Assembly: GCF_011049865.1 (NCBI RefSeq)
Contig: NZ_DRGY01000002.1
Location: 1-32,204, forward strand
Source: Marinobacter antarcticus
Lineage (GTDB): Bacteria; Pseudomonadota; Gammaproteobacteria; Pseudomonadales; Oleiphilaceae
Length of the DNA: 32,204 bases
Direction of reading: 5' to 3'
Shown here: positions 25,496-32,204 of the stretch, one piece after another
Position numbering within the stretch: the first letter of the stretch is position 1
How the letters are laid out: the number at the start of each line of letters is the position of its first letter
The notes under the pieces: model-generated
What the model was told of the DNA's origin: nothing
Database searches by the model: none
What the model saw: the letters and a program-made list of their open reading frames with translations, nothing else
Program-made: the position numbers and the translations under genes

Positions 25496-25624
25496 GTTCG
25501 TTATATGAACATAAGTTTTATATGCGAACATGATCGCTTGATTCGATTTGCACCGTCAAGGGTAAATGCGCCATTATTAGGAATAACGCACAATTGTTCG
25601 AAATACGAACATTTGTGATATAAT
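25496..25624. promoter_or_regulatory. Divergent catI/iclR promoter with IclR-type operators
   Basis: Imperfect GTTCG-TTATAT-GAAC (25496-25510) lies next to catI. A CGAAC half-site is at 25525-25529. The clear palindrome TGTTCG-AAATA-CGAACA (25595-25611) lies next to iclR, 8 bp upstream of a perfect -10 TATAAT (25619-25624). The motif family is the same as at 19311-19346. The iclR-side site would cover the -35, fitting autoregulation; the catI-side site would control the operon. Confidence 0.65.
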
Positions 25625-25659
25625 ACACACTTAACGTATTAACGAATGAAGGTCTCAGA

Positions 25660-26439
25660 ATGGATGAACCGAGCCTTAAGCCCGGAGATCGCGACTTTGT
25701 AGGCGCGCTGGCCTCTGGCTTGGAAGTGTTGCAGGTTTTCGGTGTTGAGCATCCGAGAATGACTCTGAGCGAGGTAGCGGCTCGCACTAATATGGACCGC
25801 GCAAAGGCAAGACGTTTTGTTTTGACCCTGCATGCTTTGGGGTACGTGAAGCGGGTTGGGCGTCAGTTTGAGCTTTCCCCCCGTGTATTAGGGCCGGGTT
25901 ACGCCTACCAAGCATCAAATCAATACCGGGCAGTTATTGAGCAGTACCTTGAAGAGATTACCGCAGAGTTGGGAGAGTCTTCTTCACTAGCTGTTCTAGA
26001 TGGCAACGACGTGGTTTACGTAGTGCGTTCGCCGGCTCGTCTTAGGTTGATGGCGATTACGCTGTCAGTGGGCACGCGTTTGCCGGCGGGCTATACTTCT
26101 ATGGGAAGGGTCTTGCTAGGCCAGTTACGGGAACAAGAGTTGGATGGCTTTCTGGAAAGCGTCGAATTGAAAGCTTTCACGCCCTATTCGATTATGACCA
26201 AGGAGTCTTTAAAAAAGGAAATCCTAAAAGTACGGTCACAGGGTTTCGCTATCGTGGATGAGGAGCTGGATGCTGGTCTGCGCTCTGTTGCCGTGCCGAT
26301 ATACACCGGTAGTAATGTACTGCTCGGAGCGCTTAACATCAGCACTAATGCAGCGCGTGTGGACATGCAGGTGCTGATGAGCGTTTATCTACCGCGTTTG
26401 CAGGAAGTTGTTGGCAAAGTGAAATTAATCGCCCAATAG
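25660..26439 (+). CDS. IclR family regulator (PcaR/PobR-like), copy 2
   Basis: 259 residues. Helix-turn-helix at about 38-62 (LSEVAARTNMDRAKARRFVL) and an effector domain with DGNDVVYVVRSPARL, GTRLPAGYTSMGRVLLG and VDEELDAGLRSVAVPIY. It is clearly a paralogue of the copy at 18287 (same length, shared GLEV.., ARRF.LTL.ALGYV, GTRLPA..S.GRVL). The ATG at 25660 lies 36 bp after the -10 box. Its likely targets are catIJ-pcaF, itself, and perhaps tctCBA. Members of this group usually activate in the presence of 3-oxoadipate or a related acid. Confidence 0.92.
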   Translation: MDEPSLKPGDRDFVGALASGLEVLQVFGVEHPRMTLSEVAARTNMDRAKARRFVLTLHALGYVKRVGRQFELSPRVLGPGYAYQASNQYRAVIEQYLEEITAELGESSSLAVLDGNDVVYVVRSPARLRLMAITLSVGTRLPAGYTSMGRVLLGQLREQELDGFLESVELKAFTPYSIMTKESLKKEILKVRSQGFAIVDEELDAGLRSVAVPIYTGSNVLLGALNISTNAARVDMQVLMSVYLPRLQEVVGKVKLIAQ

Positions 26440-26482
26440 TCACAACATAATTTCAGCATGGAGAAAAAGCAGTTTAAAATCG

Positions 26483-26501
26483 TGGACACAATTTGGACAC
26501 A
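26483..26501 (+). repeat. Two direct copies of TGGACACA
   Basis: TGGACACA at 26483-26490 and 26494-26501, just outside the tRNA remnant's terminator. Short direct repeats near an attachment site could be leftover element-end sequence; the evidence is slight. Confidence 0.3.
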
Positions 26502-26508
26502 GGAAATT

Positions 26509-26539
26509 AAAAAGGCCCTACGCTTTCACGTAAGGCCTT
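26509..26539 (-). terminator. Intrinsic terminator of the former tRNA-Arg gene
   Basis: Stem AAGGCCCTACG (26512-26522) / CGTAAGGCCTT (26529-26539) with one mismatch and a six-base loop. On the minus strand it is followed by TTTTT (26513-26509). It sits directly after the CCA end of the tRNA remnant, as in an ordinary tRNA transcription unit. Confidence 0.75.
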
Positions 26540-26547
26540 GAAAAATA

Positions 26548-26592
26548 TGGCGCTACCGACAGGATTCGAACCTGTGACCACTGCCCTCGGAG
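26548..26592 (-). tRNA. 3' fragment of tRNA-Arg(CCG), likely integration-site remnant
   Basis: On the minus strand this reads from the anticodon loop CTCCGAG (26592-26586, anticodon CCG), through the 3' anticodon stem GGCAG and variable region, to an intact T arm ACAGG-TTCGAAT-CCTGT (26575-26559). It then runs through the acceptor 3' strand to encoded CCA (26550-26548). The 5' half is not a tRNA: the partner stem should be CTGCC but is GTGCT, and no D arm or matching acceptor strand follows. About 45 of 77 nt remain. Such 3' halves are the copies left at the far end of elements that integrate into tRNA genes. It cannot make a functional tRNA. Confidence 0.8.
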
Positions 26593-26887
26593 AGCACCCC
26601 GTTAGACGGTTTTAACTGGCCGGCCCCGCCTTGAATCGGTATAAGTCGTTGCCGTGAAAAGGGTTGGCCGAAATGTGCTCCTCCCATTGAAAACGGTTAA
26701 GCCCACATAACGACTTGTATTTTAGGCACAGAGTAAGATTTTTGGGTTGCCCGAATATGACCTTTGGTTGCTGAGGTAATAGAGGGCTATACGGAATGCG
26801 CCGGCCCTGATTCTACGTTGCCGGATTGGGAGTATGTGTGGCACCAGGATCAATGTGTGATTAGAGGTGTAGCAGGGTCACAACAAT
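26593..26887. other. Gene-free stretch beyond the tRNA remnant
   Basis: About 295 bp with no credible gene or RNA. It holds an 8-bp inverted repeat, AAGTCGTT (26643-26650) and AACGACTT (26709-26716), 58 bp apart, which may be chance or a degraded element end. No integrase fragment was recognised. Confidence 0.4.
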
Positions 26888-26918
26888 AACCACTGTCGCC
26901 ATACTGGCGACAGTGGTT
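26888..26918. terminator. Terminator hairpin of the epimerase/TRAP operon
   Basis: Perfect 13-bp stem AACCACTGTCGCC (26888-26900) / GGCGACAGTGGTT (26906-26918), loop ATACT. It starts nine bases after the minus-strand stop codon. The tail on the minus strand (ATTGTTGTG) is only moderately T-rich. Confidence 0.75.
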
Positions 26919-26926
26919 GGTTGGAT

Positions 26927-27943
26927 TTATCGAATAACGAAACCACGACCCACAGGGTCCGTTTCGTCAATCAACCACTTGCCGTAGCCAATGAGTTCGG
27001 CAGTGCCTTGAACGCTGGGACGGATCGCTTTGTAGCCGCCGATCTCTGTCTCACCGAGAATCTCGCCGGTGAAGCGCCCGCTACCAAGCAGCCCTTCGGA
27101 ATAAATTGGGCGGCCGACCTTAAGCTCACCTCTAGCATGAAACATTGCCATCATTGCGCTGGTACCAGTGCCACCAGGGGACCGGTCCAGCTTTCCGCCA
27201 GAGAAAACGTGGACGTTGCGGTAGAGCGAGTCGGGGTGTGTTCCCTCATGCCAGAAGGTAACAAAATTTAGTCCGTTAATATGTGGGTGAGTTGGGTGGC
27301 GTACTTCCATGCGTCGATTAATCTCTGCCTTTACCGCTTCTCCAGCCTGGGAGAAATAGCTGCCATTTTCAGCGCAAATGGGCTGTATGTCTGAGGGCAC
27401 TCGAATAATCGCAAAAAAATTCCCGCCGAACACCAGATCAGCCTTCAATGTGCCCAGTCCGGGTACTTCTACCGGAATGTCCTGCTCCATCACGAATGCC
27501 GGCACATTTTCAAATCGTGTCCAGTGCACTCGTTCGTCATCGGCCTTAACTTCTGACACGACGGTGCCCGCAGTGGTTTCGAAGCGAATCTTGGTAATGC
27601 CGTCAGCTTGGGGCGCAGGCGCCAGGCGATGGGCAACCATGGACATTGATAAGGCGATCGTGCCATGGCCACACATATCCACAAACTGTTCGCCATCCAT
27701 CCAAAGCATACCTGCATCGTGGTCGGCATCCGAAGGGGGAGTTAGAAAGACACCAAACATATGCTGATGCCCCCGGGGCTCCCTCATCAAGCTGGTGCGT
27801 ACGTGATCATGATTTGCCTTGAGGTATTCGCGCTTGGACAGGATATCGCCACCATGCGGATAGGGGATGCCGCTATGAACGATACAAGTTGGCTCGCCTT
27901 CAGTATGTGTGTAAATAACATCAAGAAATTGCTGATTTTTCAT
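26927..27943 (-). CDS. Proline racemase / hydroxyproline epimerase-family protein with one catalytic cysteine missing
   Basis: 338 residues, family length. THTEGEPTCIVHSGIPYPHG and EQFVDMCGHGTIALSM give the first catalytic Cys91; HINGLNFVTFWHEG and RSVQ-like C-terminal strands are present. The second catalytic position, normally Cys in SPCGTGTSA, is Gly257 here (codon GGT at 27175-27173, one base from TGT). Epimerases and racemases need both cysteines; the related trans-3-hydroxyproline dehydratases keep the first and have Thr at the second. A Cys/Gly pair is unusual. It is last in the operon after the TRAP genes. It may be a dehydratase-like variant, a new activity, or a disabled enzyme. Confidence 0.82.
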   Translation of the reverse strand: MKNQQFLDVIYTHTEGEPTCIVHSGIPYPHGGDILSKREYLKANHDHVRTSLMREPRGHQHMFGVFLTPPSDADHDAGMLWMDGEQFVDMCGHGTIALSMSMVAHRLAPAPQADGITKIRFETTAGTVVSEVKADDERVHWTRFENVPAFVMEQDIPVEVPGLGTLKADLVFGGNFFAIIRVPSDIQPICAENGSYFSQAGEAVKAEINRRMEVRHPTHPHINGLNFVTFWHEGTHPDSLYRNVHVFSGGKLDRSPGGTGTSAMMAMFHARGELKVGRPIYSEGLLGSGRFTGEILGETEIGGYKAIRPSVQGTAELIGYGKWLIDETDPVGRGFVIR

Positions 27944-27983
27944 GGGTATTCCTTAAGATCGATCGAGGTTTATGCTGGCCTGA

Positions 27984-29263
27984 CTAAAGTCCAAGCAAGC
28001 GGGGTACGCTCATGACGATGCCTTCAGGCCATAAAATGACGGCTAGCAATACGGCAAACATCACAGCAATGAAGGGCAGGTTGGCCCGGGTGATACGAAT
28101 GACGTCGACACGGGATATCACGCTAGTGATAAACAGCGCGGCGCCAACGGGTGGGGTTTGCTGGCCAATGCCCCAGCAGATAATGACGACCATCGCGAAC
28201 TGCAGCGGCTCAATGCCAAGCAATTGAACACTGGGAAGAAAGAGCGGCACAACGATGAACATCATTGCGATACCGTCGAGAAACGTTCCAGTGATAATAA
28301 GAATCAGGCTTAGCATCAGGAGAAACGCAATCGGGCCGATATCGAGCTCAGTCATGGGTCCCAAAACCAGCTGCCCTAAGCTTTCATAGGTGAAGGTATA
28401 ACCGAGAGTGTGGGCAGCTGCAGTGACAAACATTACGGCGCCGGTCAGTACAGCGCTTTCCACAAGAGCCCGGTAAAGCGAGCGAACAGAAAGCGATCGA
28501 TAGAGCAGCATTCCTGCTATCACGCCGTAAGCCACAGCTACAGCTGATGCCTCGGTTGGAGTAAATACACCACTGAGAATGCCGCCCAGAATTATTATTG
28601 GCATCAACAGTGCGGGGAACGCGCTGGCAAACGTCTTGCCCAGGTGACCGACTGAAAAGGCGGCCTCTACTGGGTAATTACGCTTGACCGAAATCCACCA
28701 AGCTGTCGCGATCAAGCCCAGTGCCATGAGTATTCCTGCGACCAGGCCTGCTGCGAACAGAGCCCCTGTGGATAGCCCCATATAAGCGCTCAATAGAACC
28801 ATGGGTACACTGGGCGGAATAATAATGCCGATAGTAGAAGACGATGCCGTGACGGCCGCCGTGAAAGGAGCCGCGTAGCCGCGCTTGATCATTTGCGGGA
28901 TCATCACGCCACCAACAGCTGCAGTATCAGACATCGATGTGCCGCTCAACCAGCAAAAAGCATCGATGTCAGAATGTTGACCGCTGCGAGACCCCCGCGA
29001 AATGCTCCAACTAATGCTCTCGCCAGATCGATCAGCCGAGCCGAAATTCCGCTGTGATTCATAATCTGGCCTGCCAGTATGAACATTGGCACGGCTAGCA
29101 GCGGAAAGGACTCTGTACCTCGGTAGAGTTGCTGAACAAGAACCAGCATGTCGACGCCTGAGAAAGCAAGTACGACAATTGATACAAGTGCTAGCGCAAA
29201 CGCAATCGGCATGGCTAGACCGATTAGCGTCAGTAGTGCCAGGAGGATAGCTATCAAAATCAT
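27984..29263 (-). pseudogene. dctM: TRAP transporter large subunit DctM, split by a -1 frameshift
   Basis: The first 105 codons (29263-28946) run MILIAILLALLTLIGLAMPI to NILTSMLFAG then TGA. The remaining roughly 321 codons follow in another frame from SGTSMSDTAAVGGVMIPQ through PPSVPMVLLS and GVFTPTEASAVAVAYG to the end. Joined, they give about 426 residues, the normal DctM size, and the break lies inside the conserved SMLFAG-xSG motif. One missing T in GGTTTGAGC would explain it. The stop and a possible TTG restart overlap, so reinitiation is imaginable but unlikely to give a working protein. It forms the TRAP channel; its loss would inactivate the transporter. A base error in the sequence is the alternative. 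Confidence 0.82.
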
Positions 29264-29745
29264 GATGACATTTCCTCGTTCAAGAGTTCATAAGGTGGCT
29301 TGCCGACTCGAATCGCAAGCAGGCACTGGCGGATTATTTCGATCAGCATGCCGACTCCTGCGATGGGTATGGCTATGTAAAAAAGCCACCGTGGTGCTTC
29401 CAACATTAATGTGGTGCGATGGGCAAAGGTGACCATCTGTTCTATTCCCCAAATCACCATGATTAAGGCAACCACGCCAATCAAAGACTGGTTGATAAAG
29501 AAGATGCACCACTGCGCCCGTTGTGACAGGCGAGCAACAAGAACGTCGATCCGAAGATGGGCGCCTTGCCTTAGTGCTAGGTAACCGCAGAAAAAAGTGG
29601 CGTAGACCAGCAGACCGATAAGAACCTCGCTGCTCCATGCCAGTGACATGTTGAGGATGTAGCGCGCCAGAACCGAGGCTAGGGCTATCAGAGTGATGGC
29701 TGATAGCAATAGCGCAGCGACTGCTTCGAAAAATCGATCGAGCAT
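29260..29745 (-). CDS. dctQ: TRAP transporter small subunit DctQ
   Basis: 161 residues with four helices: MLDRFFEAVAALLLSAITLI, a second with WSSEVLIGLLVYATFFCGYLA, a third IFFINQSLIGVVALIMVIWG, and a fourth LFYIAIPIAGVGMLIEII. The 'ALRQGAHLRIDVL' motif between helices two and three is the DctQ signature. Its stop overlaps the dctM start by four bases (29260-29263). It pairs with DctM to form the membrane complex. Confidence 0.9.
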   Translation of the reverse strand: MLDRFFEAVAALLLSAITLIALASVLARYILNMSLAWSSEVLIGLLVYATFFCGYLALRQGAHLRIDVLVARLSQRAQWCIFFINQSLIGVVALIMVIWGIEQMVTFAHRTTLMLEAPRWLFYIAIPIAGVGMLIEIIRQCLLAIRVGKPPYELLNEEMSS

Positions 29746-29800
29746 AGTGAAACTTCCTGGGGAGAACCTAATTTGGACAACCTGCCATTAAAGGCATAGG

Positions 29801-30787
29801 TCACGGAATTTCGGCGATCCGCTTAACAAGATCTCGAGCTTTGCTGGACATTTGTTCGGTAAAAACGCTCCAAAGCGGCTGTGACGCTTCTACGAATGCA
29901 TCTGTGTCGACCTGGTTTACTTTTACGCCGCTCTCTTCGACCAGCGATACGATCTGTTCATCAGCCTCTGTGCCAAAAGCCACCGTTAATTCAAATGCTT
30001 TATTGCCACCCTCCAGTAACGCCTGTTTTAGCTGCTCAGGCAGTGCCTGAAAGCGGGTCTCGTTCATAAGCAGAAAGCCAGTGGTGTAGACGTGGCCGGT
30101 AAGAGAGAGGTACTCCTGAACTTCGTAGAAACGACTGGCTCTCACTTCGACGAGAGGGTTTTCCTGGCCGTCGAACACGCCAGTTTGAAGTGCGGAGTAG
30201 AGCTCGGGGTAGGGAAGTGGTGAGGCGTTGGCCCCCCATGCATTGAGCATTTTCACGCGCTGACGACTGGCTGGCGTTCGTATGCGCAACCCGCCCAAAT
30301 CATTGGGGACGACGATCGGTTTACGGTTGTTGGTGATGTGCCGGAAACCGCCCTCGTAGAAACCCAGAACGCGGTAACCATCATCTAGGAGCAGTTGACG
30401 GATTTCTTCGCCAACTTTGCCCTTGAGTGCACCATTCACGTGATTGCGGTCACGAAATAGATAGGGCAGGGAAAGGATTCCTAGATCACTGTTAATTGTC
30501 GTGATGGCTGTTTCAATGGCAACAATGTCCAAGGTGTGCGAGTCAAGCGACTCAATATTGGCAACCTGCCCCCCCAGCGCGCCGGAAGGAAAAAGCTTTA
30601 TATTAACGTTGCCATCGGTAGCCTCGGTTACGTGGGCAGACAACGCGTTTAACCCTGCTACCTGAATGCCACCAGGGGTACCTACTGTGGCTGCGCGCAG
30701 CTCAATGTCTGCAGCTGATAATGCGACTGGCAAAGAGAACCCAATAATTGCAGTGACAAGAACTTTTAATGACGTGTGACGCTTCAT
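29801..30787 (-). CDS. dctP: TRAP transporter periplasmic substrate-binding protein DctP
   Basis: 328 residues with a signal peptide (MKRHTSLKVLVTAIIGFSLP, cleavage near ALSAADI). ELRAATVGTPGGIQVAG, LFPSGALGGQVANIESL, LGGLRIRTPASR with the conserved substrate-binding Arg, and LYSALQTGVFDGQENPL are family motifs. First gene of dctP-dctQ-dctM-epimerase. The ligand is unknown; hydroxyproline- or proline-betaine-like acids fit the operon's enzyme (inference). Confidence 0.9.
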   Translation of the reverse strand: MKRHTSLKVLVTAIIGFSLPVALSAADIELRAATVGTPGGIQVAGLNALSAHVTEATDGNVNIKLFPSGALGGQVANIESLDSHTLDIVAIETAITTINSDLGILSLPYLFRDRNHVNGALKGKVGEEIRQLLLDDGYRVLGFYEGGFRHITNNRKPIVVPNDLGGLRIRTPASRQRVKMLNAWGANASPLPYPELYSALQTGVFDGQENPLVEVRASRFYEVQEYLSLTGHVYTTGFLLMNETRFQALPEQLKQALLEGGNKAFELTVAFGTEADEQIVSLVEESGVKVNQVDTDAFVEASQPLWSVFTEQMSSKARDLVKRIAEIP

Positions 30788-31000
30788 TTAGAGACACTCC
30801 GGTTTGTTTTTAGAAAATTGGTGTCGGTTCTATTGTTCTAGGGCGCCAATATAGGGTGTCGGCCTATGGCTGAGATAGAATATTTAAGACACTGTTTTGA
30901 ATATTCTGGACATGGCTGGGTGTTTAACAGCGTTTAGGCATTGCTTGTTAGCGATGCAGTGCAGTTAGTCAAGAGGAGGCGCTGGTAGTTGATAAGCGAG
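30788..31000. promoter_or_regulatory. dctP promoter region with a large inverted repeat
   Basis: AGAATATT (30877-30884) and AATATTCT (30900-30907) are perfect 8-bp inverted arms 23 bp apart, about two helical turns, some 90 bp upstream of dctP. The spacing suits a dimeric regulator such as the neighbouring AraC-type protein. Part of this gap also serves as the AraC gene's 3' flank. Confidence 0.4.
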
Positions 31001-31999
31001 TCAATCAGTCAGCGTACTAGAGGACAGTTTGATCGCATCCGTATGCCGTGCATGGCTGGGATTTTTAGCGTAGTGGGCGGTGAAATCGCGTGACAAATGA
31101 GCTGCGTCGGAGAAGCCACAATCTGCAGCAATTTCGGCGATAGAGCTATTAGTGTGGCGCAGCAGCCAGTCGGCATAGCGCAGCCGCATTATCCGGAAAT
31201 AGCGCATGGCCGTCATATTCATCTCTCTAAGAAATAGGCGGTTCAATTGGCGTGGCCCTATGTTGAGATGGGCCGCCAGGCTTTCAATACTGAGTTTGCT
31301 GTTAAGGGACTGCTCCATGGTTAGTACAGCTACGCGCACGCGTTCGTCGCGGATTTCATGGATGGCCTCAAAAAAATGAGTTTGTGGTGAATTGGACATT
31401 CGGACACCGGTGAGGATCATATGCCGAATAGCTTGCTGTGCTTTTTCTGAACCACAGAATTGGCGAATTAAATGTAGGGCCATATCCGTAGCCCCGGAGG
31501 AACCTGCGCAGGTAATGACACGCGCGGACTGCAGGAAGATACGATCAGGTGTAGCCTCGATATGTGGAAACTGCTGACGAAAGTCGTTGATCACATTCCA
31601 GTGAACACAAACGTGCTCCCCCCTGAGAAGTTCGGCGCGGGCTATGGCAAAGGTGCCAGTGCAAACGCCGATCAGCTTGACCCCTAGGCGGCTGGCTTTT
31701 TTTAAATACAAGCTTAAGTCCCTATCCTCCTCGTGATCTAAGTAGCTATTGCCGCCACAAATAGCGATATGGGTGAAGTTGCCTGGGTCTTGGTACGGGA
31801 CTCTCGGAAGAACTTCGATGCGGCAGCTTGACGTTACCGGCTTTGTTCCCATGATTTCCCAGCTGCAATGAATCATACGGCTCCGCCCGCCTTGATCCGC
31901 GGCGAGGCGCAGGGAATCTACGAAGCCAGCGAAGGCGTTGAGTGTGAAGCGAGGCAGCAGAATGAAGCCAACTCTTAATGATGGAGTGTTAGACGCCAT
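31001..31999 (-). CDS. GlxA-type AraC family transcriptional regulator
   Basis: 332 residues. Residues 8-200 form a DJ-1/PfpI-like (glutamine amidotransferase-like) sensor: VGFILLPRFTLNAFAGFVDS, HIAICGGNSYLDH, GVCTGTFAIARAELL, VHWNVINDF and ITCAGSSGATDMALHLI. Residues 225-320 are the paired AraC helix-turn-helix: SIESLAAHLNIGPRQLNRLF and NSSIAEIAADCGFSDAAHLS. Relatives (GlxA, ArgR, CdhR) regulate amino-acid or quaternary-amine catabolism. It lies upstream of, and in the same direction as, the TRAP/epimerase operon, which it probably activates. AAGAGA precedes the ATG. Confidence 0.92.
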   Translation of the reverse strand: MASNTPSLRVGFILLPRFTLNAFAGFVDSLRLAADQGGRSRMIHCSWEIMGTKPVTSSCRIEVLPRVPYQDPGNFTHIAICGGNSYLDHEEDRDLSLYLKKASRLGVKLIGVCTGTFAIARAELLRGEHVCVHWNVINDFRQQFPHIEATPDRIFLQSARVITCAGSSGATDMALHLIRQFCGSEKAQQAIRHMILTGVRMSNSPQTHFFEAIHEIRDERVRVAVLTMEQSLNSKLSIESLAAHLNIGPRQLNRLFLREMNMTAMRYFRIMRLRYADWLLRHTNSSIAEIAADCGFSDAAHLSRDFTAHYAKNPSHARHTDAIKLSSSTLTD

Positions 32000-32082
32000 A
32001 AAGTCTCTTTAGCGAAAATCGCGTTGCAGAATAAATGCTACGGCTTTGCGGGCAGTCACGCATGTTCAATTGAGTTTCTAGC

Positions 32083-32204
32083 TGTCAACGCCAGTTTAAA
32101 ACTGACCCACTTATTGGCAGTATCGCCAATCTAAAACTGACCCACCCTGGGCGTTTAAGTGTTGGTTAATAGGTCTTGGCTGCTGGCTGAGATCGGTGCG
32201 GTAC
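32083..32204 (-). mobile_element. End of an IS21-family-type element continuing past the right edge
   Basis: TGTCA at 32083-32087 begins the element. TGACCCA occurs at 32103-32109 and 32138-32144, 35 bp apart, each preceded by TTTAAAAC- or CTAAAAC-like bases. Read on the minus strand this gives two TGGGTCAGTTTTA repeats ending in TTGACA. The left-edge element (84-135) has the same repeat type in inverted orientation but 25-bp spacing, so they may be opposite ends of related elements. No coding frame is identifiable in the remaining 60 bp. Confidence 0.6.

Noticed and set aside
26548..26640. A complete tRNA gene
   Set aside because: Only the 3' half folds; the expected 5' acceptor strand, D arm and 5' anticodon stem are absent upstream.
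28946..29263. Natural two-gene split of the TRAP large subunit with coupled restart
   Set aside because: The break falls within the conserved SMLFAG-xSG motif in a membrane helix, and a one-base deletion restores a normal-length protein, so a frameshift is simpler.
1..32204. CRISPR array
   Set aside because: No regularly spaced direct repeats with spacers were seen; repeats present are insertion-sequence ends and regulatory half-sites.

Overview
The window looks like accessory chromosome from a gammaproteobacterium. I would guess a Marinobacter-like marine heterotroph from moderate GC, gene style and the mix of catabolic genes, but that assignment is inference. Both edges carry the repeated ends of IS21-family-type elements: one element leaves at the left (1-135) and another begins at the right (from 32083). 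Three further scars lie inside: an IS3-family element, a 3' remnant of a tRNA-Arg gene, and a frameshifted transporter gene.

Left block (244-7272): a small DUF1127-like protein, an Lrp/AsnC regulator divergent from a large fused indolepyruvate ferredoxin oxidoreductase (arylpyruvate oxidation), and a convergent membrane-bound PQQ glucose dehydrogenase.

Central block (7709-26439): together the genes read as a dicarboxylate (adipate-like) degradation island. It holds a DcaP-type outer-membrane porin broken by an IS3-family insertion, and a LysR regulator divergent from a translationally coupled small ORF plus a membrane transporter. Next come an acyl-CoA dehydrogenase, a type III CoA-transferase, and a fused enoyl-CoA hydratase/3-hydroxyacyl-CoA dehydrogenase. 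An IclR regulator then precedes a tripartite tricarboxylate transporter (tctCBA). Opposite in direction are a two-subunit CoA-transferase and a 3-oxoadipyl-CoA thiolase, divergent from a second IclR regulator. Read in order this gives uptake, CoA activation, one round of beta-oxidation, and cleavage to acetyl-CoA and succinyl-CoA, the same logic as the Acinetobacter dca genes. Palindromes of the form GTTCG-N5-CGAAC lie in both the tctC promoter and the catI/iclR divergent promoter, so the halves are probably one IclR regulon.

A 45-nt 3' fragment of tRNA-Arg(CCG) with its terminator (26512-26592) lies just beyond this block and looks like an integration-site remnant.

Right block (26927-31999): a proline racemase/hydroxyproline epimerase-family gene whose second catalytic cysteine is glycine, a TRAP transporter (dctP, dctQ, and dctM split by a -1 frameshift), and a GlxA-type AraC regulator. 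This resembles a hydroxyproline or related amino-acid uptake operon that may be decaying or specialised.
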